DNA of 21,995 nt from JBBQIY01 sp964618405 (GTDB lineage Bacteria > Verrucomicrobiota > Kiritimatiellia > RFP12 > UBA3636), in the NCBI GenBank assembly GCA_964618405.1, contig CAZUAY010000021.1, positions 1-21,995 on the forward strand, written 5' to 3'. This document shows positions 8,450 through 15,380 of this stretch, in pieces (position 1 is the stretch's first letter; each line of letters begins with the position of its first letter). A program made the position numbers and the translations under genes. Under the pieces are notes generated by a model, which saw nothing but the letters and a program-made list of their open reading frames with translations, was not told the DNA's origin and did no database searches.

Positions 8450-8509
8450 AACGGAGAACGGGTTTTCCAACCCGTTTTCGTACACGGGTTGGAAAACCCG
8501 TGCTCCGTT
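8450..8509. repeat. 26-bp inverted repeat with internally palindromic arms
   Basis: The left arm (8450-8475) and the right arm (8484-8509) are reverse complements with one mismatch (AACGGAG-A versus C), separated by the 8-base loop TTTCGTAC. Each arm also contains its own hairpin, ACGGGTT-TTCC-AACCCGT, so the element can fold either as one long stem or as two short ones. There is no T-run after it. It resembles a dispersed palindromic or miniature inverted-repeat element more than a terminator, and lies about 75 bp before the lipoprotein gene. Confidence 0.85.
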
Positions 8510-8548
8510 CCCTGATTCCATAATTTACTGAAAAATTATCTCACCCTC

Positions 8549-8577
8549 TTGACACGGAATGCCGTTTCAGTCATGCT
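8549..8577 (+). promoter_or_regulatory. Possible promoter for the lipoprotein, near-leaderless
   Basis: A perfect -35 TTGACA (8549-8554) is followed after 17 bases by CATGCT (8572-8577), a poor -10. If used, transcription would start at about 8584, the A of the start codon. This agrees with the lack of a Shine-Dalgarno sequence. Confidence 0.35.
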
Positions 8578-8583
8578 ATTCCC

Positions 8584-8982
8584 ATGAGAAAAAAAATCAT
8601 TCTTTATTGCACAATCGCTCTCAGTTCGTTCGTGATGATAGGATGCGCGATGACCACAACGAGAACGCGTATTGAGAACACAAAACCGAGTCGTTCTGGC
8701 GTTGAGGTGGAAGTCCATGAAGATGGGGTTTTGAAGCTTTACGGTAATCCCATCAAACGTAAACATCTGGTTAAACGTCTCATCAAAGAAGAAGATGCCA
8801 ACATGGGGCGAGCTATCGTACTCCAAGCGAAAGGCGATGTTCGCCGAGCACAACTCGAGGAACTTCGTGACTTCTTGGTTGCGAACCGAATCCCAAACGT
8901 TGTCATCGTCACCCAACTGAACGCCTTTTCCTACGAAGAAAAAAATCCTTACTGGAAAGATGCGGGTGCTCAAGAGAAATAA
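8584..8982 (+). CDS. Small lipoprotein with TolR/ExbD-like periplasmic domain
   Basis: A 132-residue protein. The N-terminus is a lipoprotein signal (MRKKIILYC, hydrophobic run, lipobox MIGC with the lipidated Cys at about residue 21). The mature part aligns by eye with the periplasmic domain of the ExbD-like protein encoded at 14916: EDGVLKLYGNPIKRKHLVKRL matches KDGVISVNQTVLAPEELLEK, and ARVIVLQ-type strand, helix and the final PNVVIVT match PVVIRSD, the helix and GNISFAT, with equal spacing throughout. It lacks the TolR membrane segment and its conserved Asp, so a lipid anchor replaces the motor interface. No Shine-Dalgarno is evident. It converges on the GDPD gene, 36 bp away. The homology is my inference from pattern; function may be stator competition or an unrelated small domain of similar fold. 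Confidence 0.75.
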   Translation: MRKKIILYCTIALSSFVMIGCAMTTTRTRIENTKPSRSGVEVEVHEDGVLKLYGNPIKRKHLVKRLIKEEDANMGRAIVLQAKGDVRRAQLEELRDFLVANRIPNVVIVTQLNAFSYEEKNPYWKDAGAQEK

Positions 8983-9018
8983 GCACCGCTGCTGTCCTCC
9001 GTTCATAAGCGCATTCTC

Positions 9019-9750
9019 TCAGTCGTTTAAGTTATTCTTGATATAACTGGGCCTATTTGAGGTAATAGAATCAGCACCCAATTTTTGGATGCGCTTAGCA
9101 ACCTCCAAGTCGTCGACCGTCCAAACATGCCATTCATAGCCATTCGTTTTGATGGCTTCGATAAACGAGTCGGGAATGCTCGCGTTTGAATCAATCCCGT
9201 CGGCTTTAATGAATGCCAACGTTTCCAGTACCGATTCGAGCGGAGGCGTTATTTCTCCTTCTTCGGTCTCTCGGAAGCTACAGAGCCAATAGACTTTGTA
9301 CTGCGGGGCTTGAACTTTCAATTCATGAAGCACCTGAGCATTGAAGCAAATAAAAATAACTTGCTCGTTTTTGAGGCTCGAGTCCTTGAGCGCTTCAAGC
9401 AAAGGAGGAATGATCTCGGTGCCACATTTAATCTCGATATAGATGATCTTTTCAGCGGGAATAGTCGAGAAAACTTCTGCAATGGTTGGGATCCCAACAT
9501 CTTTAAAGGTTTCCCCGTGGAGCAGGCTGACATCCACCGTGCGCAATTCGGCTAAGGTTGATGTATTGACAACAACATCCATGTTGGCAACACGCTTGGT
9601 ATTACCGTCATGAATGCAGACGATATGACCGTCTTTTGTCAAACGAAAATCGCCTTCGATTGCATCAGCGTTTTGTTCCCATGCCAGTTTAAAAGCTGGC
9701 ATCGTGTTCTCCGGCGCTTCGTGCGAGGCACCTCTGTGGGCTACAATCAT
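9019..9750 (-). CDS. ugpQ: Glycerophosphodiester phosphodiesterase (cytoplasmic)
   Basis: A 243-residue TIM-barrel enzyme that hydrolyses glycerophosphodiesters to glycerol-3-phosphate and an alcohol. GDPD signatures are complete: AHRGASHEAPENT at the N-terminus (catalytic His5 with Arg6; Glu14-Asn15), IEGDFRLTKDGH (metal ligands Glu32 and Asp34) and CIHDGNT (catalytic His47), followed by IYIEIKCG and a terminal GADSITSNRPSYI typical of the family. There is no signal peptide, matching the short UgpQ-type enzymes. GGAG lies seven bases before the start on the minus strand. It is 64 bp after the RsmI gene and may be co-transcribed. The gene symbol is a best match, since GDPD paralogues are common. 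Confidence 0.9.
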   Translation of the reverse strand: MIVAHRGASHEAPENTMPAFKLAWEQNADAIEGDFRLTKDGHIVCIHDGNTKRVANMDVVVNTSTLAELRTVDVSLLHGETFKDVGIPTIAEVFSTIPAEKIIYIEIKCGTEIIPPLLEALKDSSLKNEQVIFICFNAQVLHELKVQAPQYKVYWLCSFRETEEGEITPPLESVLETLAFIKADGIDSNASIPDSFIEAIKTNGYEWHVWTVDDLEVAKRIQKLGADSITSNRPSYIKNNLND

Positions 9751-9814
9751 GAGTCACTCCGTTCTTTTAGGTGGGGCAGACAAAAAACAAGACACAGCCA
9801 CCTCTCACGACTCG

Positions 9815-10519
9815 CTACTCATTATCAGCCTCTGCGTGCTGTTTCTTGCGAGATTTTCCAGCGATAACAATCGAGAGTTCGCCCTTAACCTTTTCTTGAG
9901 AATACCGAGCTGCAAGTTCCGGCAGAGTGCCACGCACAACTTTTTCGTGTAGTTTCGTTAGCTCCAAACAAACTGCCGCCTGACGTTCACCTAGCACTTC
10001 AGCGGCGGCGGTGAGTGTTTGCCCGATTCGGAAGGGCGATTCGAAAAGAATAAGCGTATGCGGCATTTCTGATTCTTCTTCAAAAAACCGTCTGAGGGCA
10101 CCCGGCTTTCGAGGAGGAAACCCTTTGAATGTCCAACTTGAGGTGGGCAGTCCAGAAAGCAGCAATGCAATGTTCACAGCACTGGCTCCGGGTAGCACGG
10201 TCATTTCAAGCCCCGCTGCAACGACATCGCGCACTAATCGGAACCCTGGGTCGCTGATACCAGGGTAGCCGCCATCGGTACACAGGGCCACATCTGTCCC
10301 GGCAGCAAGCAATTCCAGAATTCTTGCACCCGCTCTATCCTCATTCCCTTCTCGGTAGGAAATCATTTCAGGAGGTCTCTGGATTGCGAAATTCGACAAC
10401 AACGCCCACGTGCGGCGCGTGTCTTCACAGGCGATCACGCGAACGGTTTTCAAGACCTCGAGTCCGCGTGGCGTCATATCACCTAAATTTCCAATGGGCG
10501 TTGCAACGAGGTAGAGCAT
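9815..10519 (-). CDS. rsmI: 16S rRNA 2'-O-ribose (C1402) methyltransferase RsmI, short form
   Basis: A 234-residue SAM-dependent methyltransferase of the tetrapyrrole-methylase fold that methylates the ribose of C1402 in the ribosomal decoding centre. Diagnostic stretches are MLYLVATPIGNLGDMTPR at the very N-terminus, RVIACEDTRRTW, CTDGGYPGISDPG (the family usually has SDAGTPGISDPG), LPGASAVNIALLLSGL with FKGFPPRK, and FESPFRI. It ends soon after GELSIVIAG, so the C-terminal helical domain of E. coli RsmI (286 residues) is missing. I start it at ATG 10519 because homologues begin at MLYLVATP; an in-frame GTG at 10585 would add a low-complexity tail encoded by a 7-bp tandem repeat. No Shine-Dalgarno is visible. 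Confidence 0.93.
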   Translation of the reverse strand: MLYLVATPIGNLGDMTPRGLEVLKTVRVIACEDTRRTWALLSNFAIQRPPEMISYREGNEDRAGARILELLAAGTDVALCTDGGYPGISDPGFRLVRDVVAAGLEMTVLPGASAVNIALLLSGLPTSSWTFKGFPPRKPGALRRFFEEESEMPHTLILFESPFRIGQTLTAAAEVLGERQAAVCLELTKLHEKVVRGTLPELAARYSQEKVKGELSIVIAGKSRKKQHAEADNE

Positions 10520-10530
10520 GGGAAGAGTGA

Positions 10531-10565
10531 GTAGTGAGTAGGGAGTAGGGAGTAGGGAGTAGGGA
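10531..10565. repeat. Heptanucleotide tandem repeat (GTAGGGA)4 plus one variant unit
   Basis: Four perfect GTAGGGA units (10538-10565) preceded by a GTAGTGA unit (10531-10537). It lies 12 to 46 bases before the RsmI start codon, in the place where the ribosome-binding site would be. Copy-number change of a 7-mer shifts the frame of any longer N-terminus. Confidence 0.9.
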
Positions 10566-10632
10566 GTAGTTTCAGATGGGGACACCCCATACCTCGTTTT
10601 TACTGTGGTGGAGTGCTATGGCGTCTCAAAAT

Positions 10633-10665
10633 ACTTTGTCGCTAACTTTGTCGAAAACTTTGTCG
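10633..10665. repeat. Three direct repeats of ACTTTGTCG at an exact 12-bp period
   Basis: ACTTTGTCG starts at 10633, 10645 and 10657, with three variable bases between copies. It lies between the VWA stop and the RsmI start. The spacing is near one helical turn, so it could be an iteron-like or regulatory site; it could also be a remnant of tandem duplication. Confidence 0.8.
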
Positions 10666-10719
10666 GAATTCAGCTTAGCCATCTGAGTTACTCGCGAGTA
10701 GCAACTAAGAATTCACCCA

Positions 10720-10750
10720 AATTCATAATTCGTAATTCGTAATTCGTAAT
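10720..10750. repeat. Heptanucleotide repeat (AATTCGT)3 with one variant unit
   Basis: AATTCAT (10720) then three perfect AATTCGT units (10727-10747), running up to the VWA stop codon. It is of the same style as the 7-mer array at 10531 but of a different sequence. A 12-bp perfect palindrome, TACTCGCGAGTA (10689-10700), lies just beside it. Confidence 0.85.
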
Positions 10751-10752
10751 TA

Positions 10753-12555
10753 TTAGAACAGTTTGTCTTTAAACGGAATCGTGATGTCGTATTGGCGGCC
10801 GAGTTCGTTCATCTTATAGAGAAGCTTTGTATTGGGCTCGCGAGCATACTCGCCTACATAATCGTACATCTTGGCGCGAGCCCAATCTGTCGTCAAATCC
10901 GAATTTCCTTTGGCTGCCGAATCGAGATCAAGCGAGAAAACCATATCGTACTTGGTGCCTTGCGAAACGCCACGGGCTTGAAAGACAACCGTTTTCCTAT
11001 CCTCTGGGACTCGACCGTAGAGTTGCATGGGGCGGTCGAGATAAAGGTGCGTGGTCATTTCAGGCGCAACATCGGCACCGGCTGAAGTGTCAAACATAAA
11101 GCTGATATCGGCGAGTACTGGATTGGCAATGGATTGATACAGGCCGAGCATCTTGTCAACGATCTTAAAACGATCCGGTGCAATATAGGCTCCAGCACCG
11201 CGGTTGCAGAAGGAGAGCATGGAGAGTAAAAACTCATTTGAATTCTTCGAAACACCCACATTGAATACCGAAACTTTACCATCATTGAGCCTCGAAAACT
11301 CACCGATAATCTCGGAGTCGCGACGGAGATTACCTGCCGTTGTCCGGCCATCCGAGGCGAGAATAACCAGCATCACGCGGTCTTTGGATCGGGGCATGTC
11401 GAGAACGCCTTTTACCGCATTAAAGAAGTCCGTGTTGCCTTCGGACACGATCCCGTCAATGAACGCTTTAGCCGCTTCGCGCGAGGCAAAGTCGGCAGGC
11501 TGCCACGCGTTGCCAAAGCAATAGCTATTCTCAGTACTAAATTTGAGGACGTTGAGTCGATCTGTGGGCTTGAGCGTATCGATAATCTTACGAAACGCTT
11601 GACTGCAGAAATACAAGCGCTCTCTACCTAAGCTCCCCGACGCATCCTGAACCAGCAAAATATCACGTGGCAAGGGAGGAAGCACGTCCTCAGTTTTTCG
11701 ATCAACATCGACTTTAAAATACAAATAGCCGTCCGAGCGTCTGGGTCGATACACGGACACTGTCGTCTTCAAGACATTTTCAATCGGTTTAGCTGGTGCA
11801 ACCTCAGCTGGAATTTCTACAAAAAAGTCTGCCGCATCCTCGCCTGAAGCCACAGGTCCTGCTTCTACGGACTCGGGCATGCGCGTCTCCCCACCGATAA
11901 GTGTCTCGGCGACGGCGGCATCGTCGACTTTCGGTGGTGCTGGATTAACGTAAGCAGGCGTACCGATTCGACCAGCCGTTTCGAGGGCCTTGCCCAACTC
12001 GTAGGGCGAGGTCACGTCCGGCGCGAAGAGCTTCCGTTCAATATCGGGAACATCGCGACGCTCAAAGGGCACAATTTCGTCGTAGACGATCTTGTCAACC
12101 ATCGCGACGAGTTCCTCTCGCGGTTGCCAGGGCGTAGGCGAGGCGACCGTCTCGGCAGCCGGTGGCTTCTGGATTTCAGGGTTGAGGGATGTATCGAGAT
12201 CAGCAGAGGCGACTGGGGGCTCCATCGTCGCCCCAGGTGTCGCCGTCGGCAGGGTGAGCAGCAGATCTTCAACATCAACGTCGTAGGGATCTTTAAGCGG
12301 TTCAGACACCGCTTTAAAGGGGAGTTCTGGATCGTCGTCGATTGTATCGAGTTGAATAGCGGACTCTTCGCGTAAGGCAAGGCGCTGCTCCACAGTCGCA
12401 TCAACGCTGTGCATGAAATGAATTTTATTGTTTCCAGCAAAATACAGAAGCGCGACGTGAATCACGACGGAAATCAGGATGGCAATGAGGTAGGCCATTG
12501 GATGCATATCGCCGCCCTGATCATAGACGAAACTCCGATCTTCCTTCGTAGTCAT
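10753..12555 (-). CDS. TonB/TolA-like membrane-anchored VWA-domain protein
   Basis: A 600-residue protein. A short cytoplasmic N-terminus is followed by one membrane helix (residues 21-40) that contains ILISVVIHVALLYF, a Ser29-x3-His33 motif at the position of the Ser-x3-His motif of TonB and TolA anchors. Residues ~45-290 are a Pro/Glu/Ala-rich periplasmic linker. The VWA domain begins near 300 with a complete metal-dependent adhesion site: Asp304, Ser306 and Ser308 in QDASGS, Thr375 in SEGNTDFF and Asp402 in ASDGRTT. About 100 residues follow (YLDRPMQLYGRVPEDRK, KLLYKMNELGRQYDITIPF). It starts one base after the TPR stop (TGATATG), last gene of the ExbB-ExbD-TPR-VWA run. I infer that the Exb-like motor energises this protein, with VWA replacing the TonB or TolA C-terminal domain. 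An alternative is a simple Bat-type VWA protein with a chance motif. Confidence 0.9.
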   Translation of the reverse strand: MTTKEDRSFVYDQGGDMHPMAYLIAILISVVIHVALLYFAGNNKIHFMHSVDATVEQRLALREESAIQLDTIDDDPELPFKAVSEPLKDPYDVDVEDLLLTLPTATPGATMEPPVASADLDTSLNPEIQKPPAAETVASPTPWQPREELVAMVDKIVYDEIVPFERRDVPDIERKLFAPDVTSPYELGKALETAGRIGTPAYVNPAPPKVDDAAVAETLIGGETRMPESVEAGPVASGEDAADFFVEIPAEVAPAKPIENVLKTTVSVYRPRRSDGYLYFKVDVDRKTEDVLPPLPRDILLVQDASGSLGRERLYFCSQAFRKIIDTLKPTDRLNVLKFSTENSYCFGNAWQPADFASREAAKAFIDGIVSEGNTDFFNAVKGVLDMPRSKDRVMLVILASDGRTTAGNLRRDSEIIGEFSRLNDGKVSVFNVGVSKNSNEFLLSMLSFCNRGAGAYIAPDRFKIVDKMLGLYQSIANPVLADISFMFDTSAGADVAPEMTTHLYLDRPMQLYGRVPEDRKTVVFQARGVSQGTKYDMVFSLDLDSAAKGNSDLTTDWARAKMYDYVGEYAREPNTKLLYKMNELGRQYDITIPFKDKLF

Positions 12556-12556
12556 A

Positions 12557-14911
12557 TCAATTGGCGCCCTCCGACAATTTAGAAGCCTCGATCACCTCTT
12601 TTGACTTCGGGTAGGTCTTGTTTAATTCTGCACGCAAGGTGGCAGCGTCTTCACTCCGCCCCATACCGTCGAGAAGACCAATGGTCTCAACGAGGATGCC
12701 CGGAATGATTGCCTCGTTCTTGTAAAGCAGGCAGACCGTCATGAGATACCGGACGGCATCATCCTTCCTTCCAGCGGCAAGTGCGGCATGCCCCAGCCCC
12801 GTATAGGCGTAGATGCGCATATCCTGGAGTTCAGGGGCAGCACAACGCTGGACGGCAAGACCAAAGTATTTCTCGGCTTCTTCGTTCTGCCCCTGCTTCA
12901 AAAGAACTTCAGCAAGGCGGAGCGTGGATTCGGCGAAATAGCGTGACTTGATATCGATCTGCACGGCATTGCGGAAGGCGGTTTCCGCTTCTGCGGTCAT
13001 CTTGCGAGCGCGCCGTGCGCGACCAGCGAGCGTCCAAGCCACTTGCTTCCAGCTTGGATCGGTTGTCTGCTCTACAAGAATGAGAGCCGTCTTCTCCGCG
13101 TTCACGAAGTCGTTCCCATAGTACTGGTGCTCGCTTAACCAAGCAAACTGCTGTGGCGTAAACTTCGAGCGGATCGGATCGTTGATAAGCTCCTGAAAAA
13201 TCGTGGCAGCCTCATTTTCTCGTCCATCCTGTTGAAGTACCATGGCCAGCGAAAAACGTGTTTCACGGAGTATGTCGTCTGAGGGATTCGATTGGAGGGT
13301 CATGCGAAAGGCCTTCTCTGCATCGTTCAGGCTCCCCTTGTCGCGGAGCAACTGACCACGCCAGAACTGGGCATCGGGCAAACGTGAGGTCTGTGGAAAA
13401 CGCGACACGAGGGCGTCGAGGGTTACCAGTGCCTCTGTCTTGCGATCCACGCGAACTTCCTCAAGTGCTTTCTGGTAGAGTGCCTCTGGAACTCCACTGT
13501 CAGTCGGAAACTTCTTTAAAAACTCTTCCCAGTCTCGCAATGCCTGTGCTCCCTGTCCGGCAGAGGAGAGCGACGAGGCTGAAGCGAAAAGTGCCTTGGA
13601 GGCCAGCGCAGAATCAGGAAATCGTTCTGCAAGTAGAAGGAAAAACACAGAGGCGTCGGTCCACGATTTGCGGAGCTGAAGCTGATGTCCCAGTCGATAA
13701 AGCGCATCAGGGGCGTAAGCACTTTCAGGATATTCCGACACCAGCATTTTGTAATACTGAACGGAGGTATCGGCATCGCCATGTCCTGCTGCTGCCTCTC
13801 CCATAAGCCAGAGAGCGTCTTCCCTCAGCTCTTTGTCCGCGATAACCTTGGTCAGTGCCGTCATCGCTTCGCTGAACTTGCCATTCCGGTACGCAGAGAG
13901 TGCCACTTGATACCAGGACTTCGCCGCGAACGGACTTGAGGGAAACGCCATGGCGGTTTCGGTGTACCATTTAACAGCCTCGTCGTAGCGAAGCAACTGA
14001 AAGAAAGCGCAAGCACGGATGTAGAGATATTCTACGCGCTCTGCCTCGGGAGGCTGTGCACGACCTTCCAATGCGGCCGCGCAGCGCTTGAGTGCATCAT
14101 CATAAAACCCAGAATTGAGATAAGCCCAGCTCGCCTGCAATCGAGACTCTTGCACACGAAGATCGTCGGAATACTTAAGCTCGAGCTGGCGGAATGATTC
14201 CGCCGCCGCCTTAAAATCGCCTGCCGTGAAATCCGCACGTGCCGTCATGAAGAGTGCTTCTGCGCCGATGCGCGGCGTGGGGGGAGCGGCTATCAAGTCG
14301 GCAAGCAGTTGTCGGGATCGGGCAGGATTCGTGAACTCACCAGGCAGCGCGTAGAGTCTGCCGAGCGACAGCTTCGAAAAGGCTGCCATTTCGCCCTGGG
14401 GATAGTCCTTGATAATGGTTTCGAATGTTTTGCAGGCTTCAGCAACATGTTCTGATCGGGTGAGCGCTTCACCATAATAGTAGAGGGACATCTCACGGAT
14501 ATCGGCTGGCAACGTTTCCGCCAGCAACATGGCGAACAATTCCACAGCCGCTTCGGGCTGATCGATTTCTAAGAAGATCGCCGCCCGTTTGAATAGCGCC
14601 TTATGCCGAAACGGCGCGTCCTTCATCTGGGAAACTTTCAAATAGGCTTTCGCCGCCGAAGCTCGGTCACCGCTCAGCCGAAGGGCTTCACCTAATCGAA
14701 AGAAAAGCATGTCGCGATCCTTCCCCTCCGGAAACTCATTCAGAAGCCGCGCGTACTCAATCGCTGCCAACTTGTACATCTCGCGGCTAAAAAGTCCGTC
14801 CGCAAAAACTCGACGGTCTCCCTCGTCACGGAAGTCAGCCGCCATGGCGACACCCAAGCCAAGTGCCGCGGCAATCAAGAGGACTGCGATTTTTGAGATT
14901 CTACCTATCAT
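12557..14911 (-). CDS. Large periplasmic TPR-repeat protein
   Basis: A 784-residue protein with a signal peptide (MIGRISKIAVLLIAAALGL, cleavage near AMAADF). The rest is a chain of about fifteen to eighteen tetratricopeptide-like hairpins of the YbgF/CpoB/BamD style: units such as AAIEYARLLNEFPEGKDRD, AVELFAMLLAE, TSVQYYKMLVSEYPESAYA, and ALRDWEEFLKKFPTDSGVPE, each with the usual short and long helix pairs and Pro-Glu/Asp between units. It is a scaffold with no enzymatic motif. The start is 4 bp after the ExbD-like stop and its stop is 1 bp before the VWA start, so it sits between motor and VWA protein. In Tol-Pal systems the TPR partner (CpoB) is far shorter, about 260 residues. Its likely job is to connect motor components to peptidoglycan or outer-membrane partners. 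Confidence 0.9.
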   Translation of the reverse strand: MIGRISKIAVLLIAAALGLGVAMAADFRDEGDRRVFADGLFSREMYKLAAIEYARLLNEFPEGKDRDMLFFRLGEALRLSGDRASAAKAYLKVSQMKDAPFRHKALFKRAAIFLEIDQPEAAVELFAMLLAETLPADIREMSLYYYGEALTRSEHVAEACKTFETIIKDYPQGEMAAFSKLSLGRLYALPGEFTNPARSRQLLADLIAAPPTPRIGAEALFMTARADFTAGDFKAAAESFRQLELKYSDDLRVQESRLQASWAYLNSGFYDDALKRCAAALEGRAQPPEAERVEYLYIRACAFFQLLRYDEAVKWYTETAMAFPSSPFAAKSWYQVALSAYRNGKFSEAMTALTKVIADKELREDALWLMGEAAAGHGDADTSVQYYKMLVSEYPESAYAPDALYRLGHQLQLRKSWTDASVFFLLLAERFPDSALASKALFASASSLSSAGQGAQALRDWEEFLKKFPTDSGVPEALYQKALEEVRVDRKTEALVTLDALVSRFPQTSRLPDAQFWRGQLLRDKGSLNDAEKAFRMTLQSNPSDDILRETRFSLAMVLQQDGRENEAATIFQELINDPIRSKFTPQQFAWLSEHQYYGNDFVNAEKTALILVEQTTDPSWKQVAWTLAGRARRARKMTAEAETAFRNAVQIDIKSRYFAESTLRLAEVLLKQGQNEEAEKYFGLAVQRCAAPELQDMRIYAYTGLGHAALAAGRKDDAVRYLMTVCLLYKNEAIIPGILVETIGLLDGMGRSEDAATLRAELNKTYPKSKEVIEASKLSEGAN

Positions 14912-14915
14912 GGGA

Positions 14916-15380
14916 CTACTTCAACGGCTCCACGTTCGCCGGCGGAAGCTCGCCGGGCGCCTCCTCCGTCTGGTCGGTCATGGCAGTTGCAAACGAAATG
15001 TTGCCGATGCCAGCCAGGCGACAGGTGTCGATAACCGACACCAGATGCTCGTAGATCGTGTTCTTGTCTGAGCGGATGACCACGGGATGCCCGGGGAATA
15101 TCTGCACCAAACGTTGGCACTTCTCGAGCAGTTCTTCGGGCGCGAGAACGGTCTGATTGACCGATATCACACCGTCTTTGCTGAGATTGATCACAATTTC
15201 ACCGGGAAGCCGATCGGGAATCACGCCCGTTTCGGCGGTCGGCAACTGAATGTCGATTTCATTCTCCCATTGCGAATAGATGGAGGTGGTAACAAAGAAA
15301 GTCAGCAACAAGAAAACCACATCCAACATCGGCGTTATCTGAAAGCTGGGAAGCTCTGCACTCTGGTTAGTGAATTTCAT
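14916..15380 (-). CDS. ExbD/TolR-like motor component
   Basis: A 154-residue single-span inner-membrane protein. I start it at ATG 15380, whose ATGA overlaps the ExbB-like stop; a longer in-frame extension lies inside the ExbB gene and is not real. The N-terminus PSFQITPMLDVVFLLLTFFV has the conserved membrane Asp (Asp20) that carries the proton in ExbD and TolR. The periplasmic part has the family pattern: GEIVINLSKDGVISVN, PVVIRSDKNTIYEHLVSV and IGNISFATAM. It ends with an acidic, Pro-rich tail (TEEAPGELPPANVEPLK). It is translationally coupled to the upstream ExbB-like gene and 4 bp from the TPR gene. Its role is the stator subunit that opens and closes against the VWA anchor helix, by analogy with TonB and Tol systems. 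Confidence 0.93.
   Translation of the reverse strand: MKFTNQSAELPSFQITPMLDVVFLLLTFFVTTSIYSQWENEIDIQLPTAETGVIPDRLPGEIVINLSKDGVISVNQTVLAPEELLEKCQRLVQIFPGHPVVIRSDKNTIYEHLVSVIDTCRLAGIGNISFATAMTDQTEEAPGELPPANVEPLK

Larger units (their letters stand above)
7998..8583. other. 586-bp gene-free region with repeats
   Basis: No convincing coding sequence lies between the divergent PHP and lipoprotein genes. The open frames here translate into low-complexity repeats (for example alternating Arg-Leu/Gly-Leu) and have no ribosome-binding site. The region holds a possible - strand promoter near 8026-8055, three TGACC words (8092, 8100, 8109) beside a short ACTCG/CGAGT inverted repeat (8085-8100), a hexanucleotide tandem array (8247-8300), a 26-bp inverted repeat (8450-8509) and a possible + strand promoter at 8549. 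It looks like a repeat landing zone. No RNA gene was recognised. Confidence 0.6.

Noticed and set aside
8139..8450. Open frame on the minus strand rich in Arg-Leu and Gly-Leu
   Set aside because: It is the translation of the hexanucleotide array, has no ribosome-binding site and no homology pattern.
8450..8509. Intrinsic terminator for either neighbour
   Set aside because: No T-run follows on either strand, and it is far from the end of any gene.
7998..8583. tRNA, CRISPR or small RNA in the long gap
   Set aside because: No cloverleaf or T-loop consensus and no spaced repeats; only microsatellite and palindrome.
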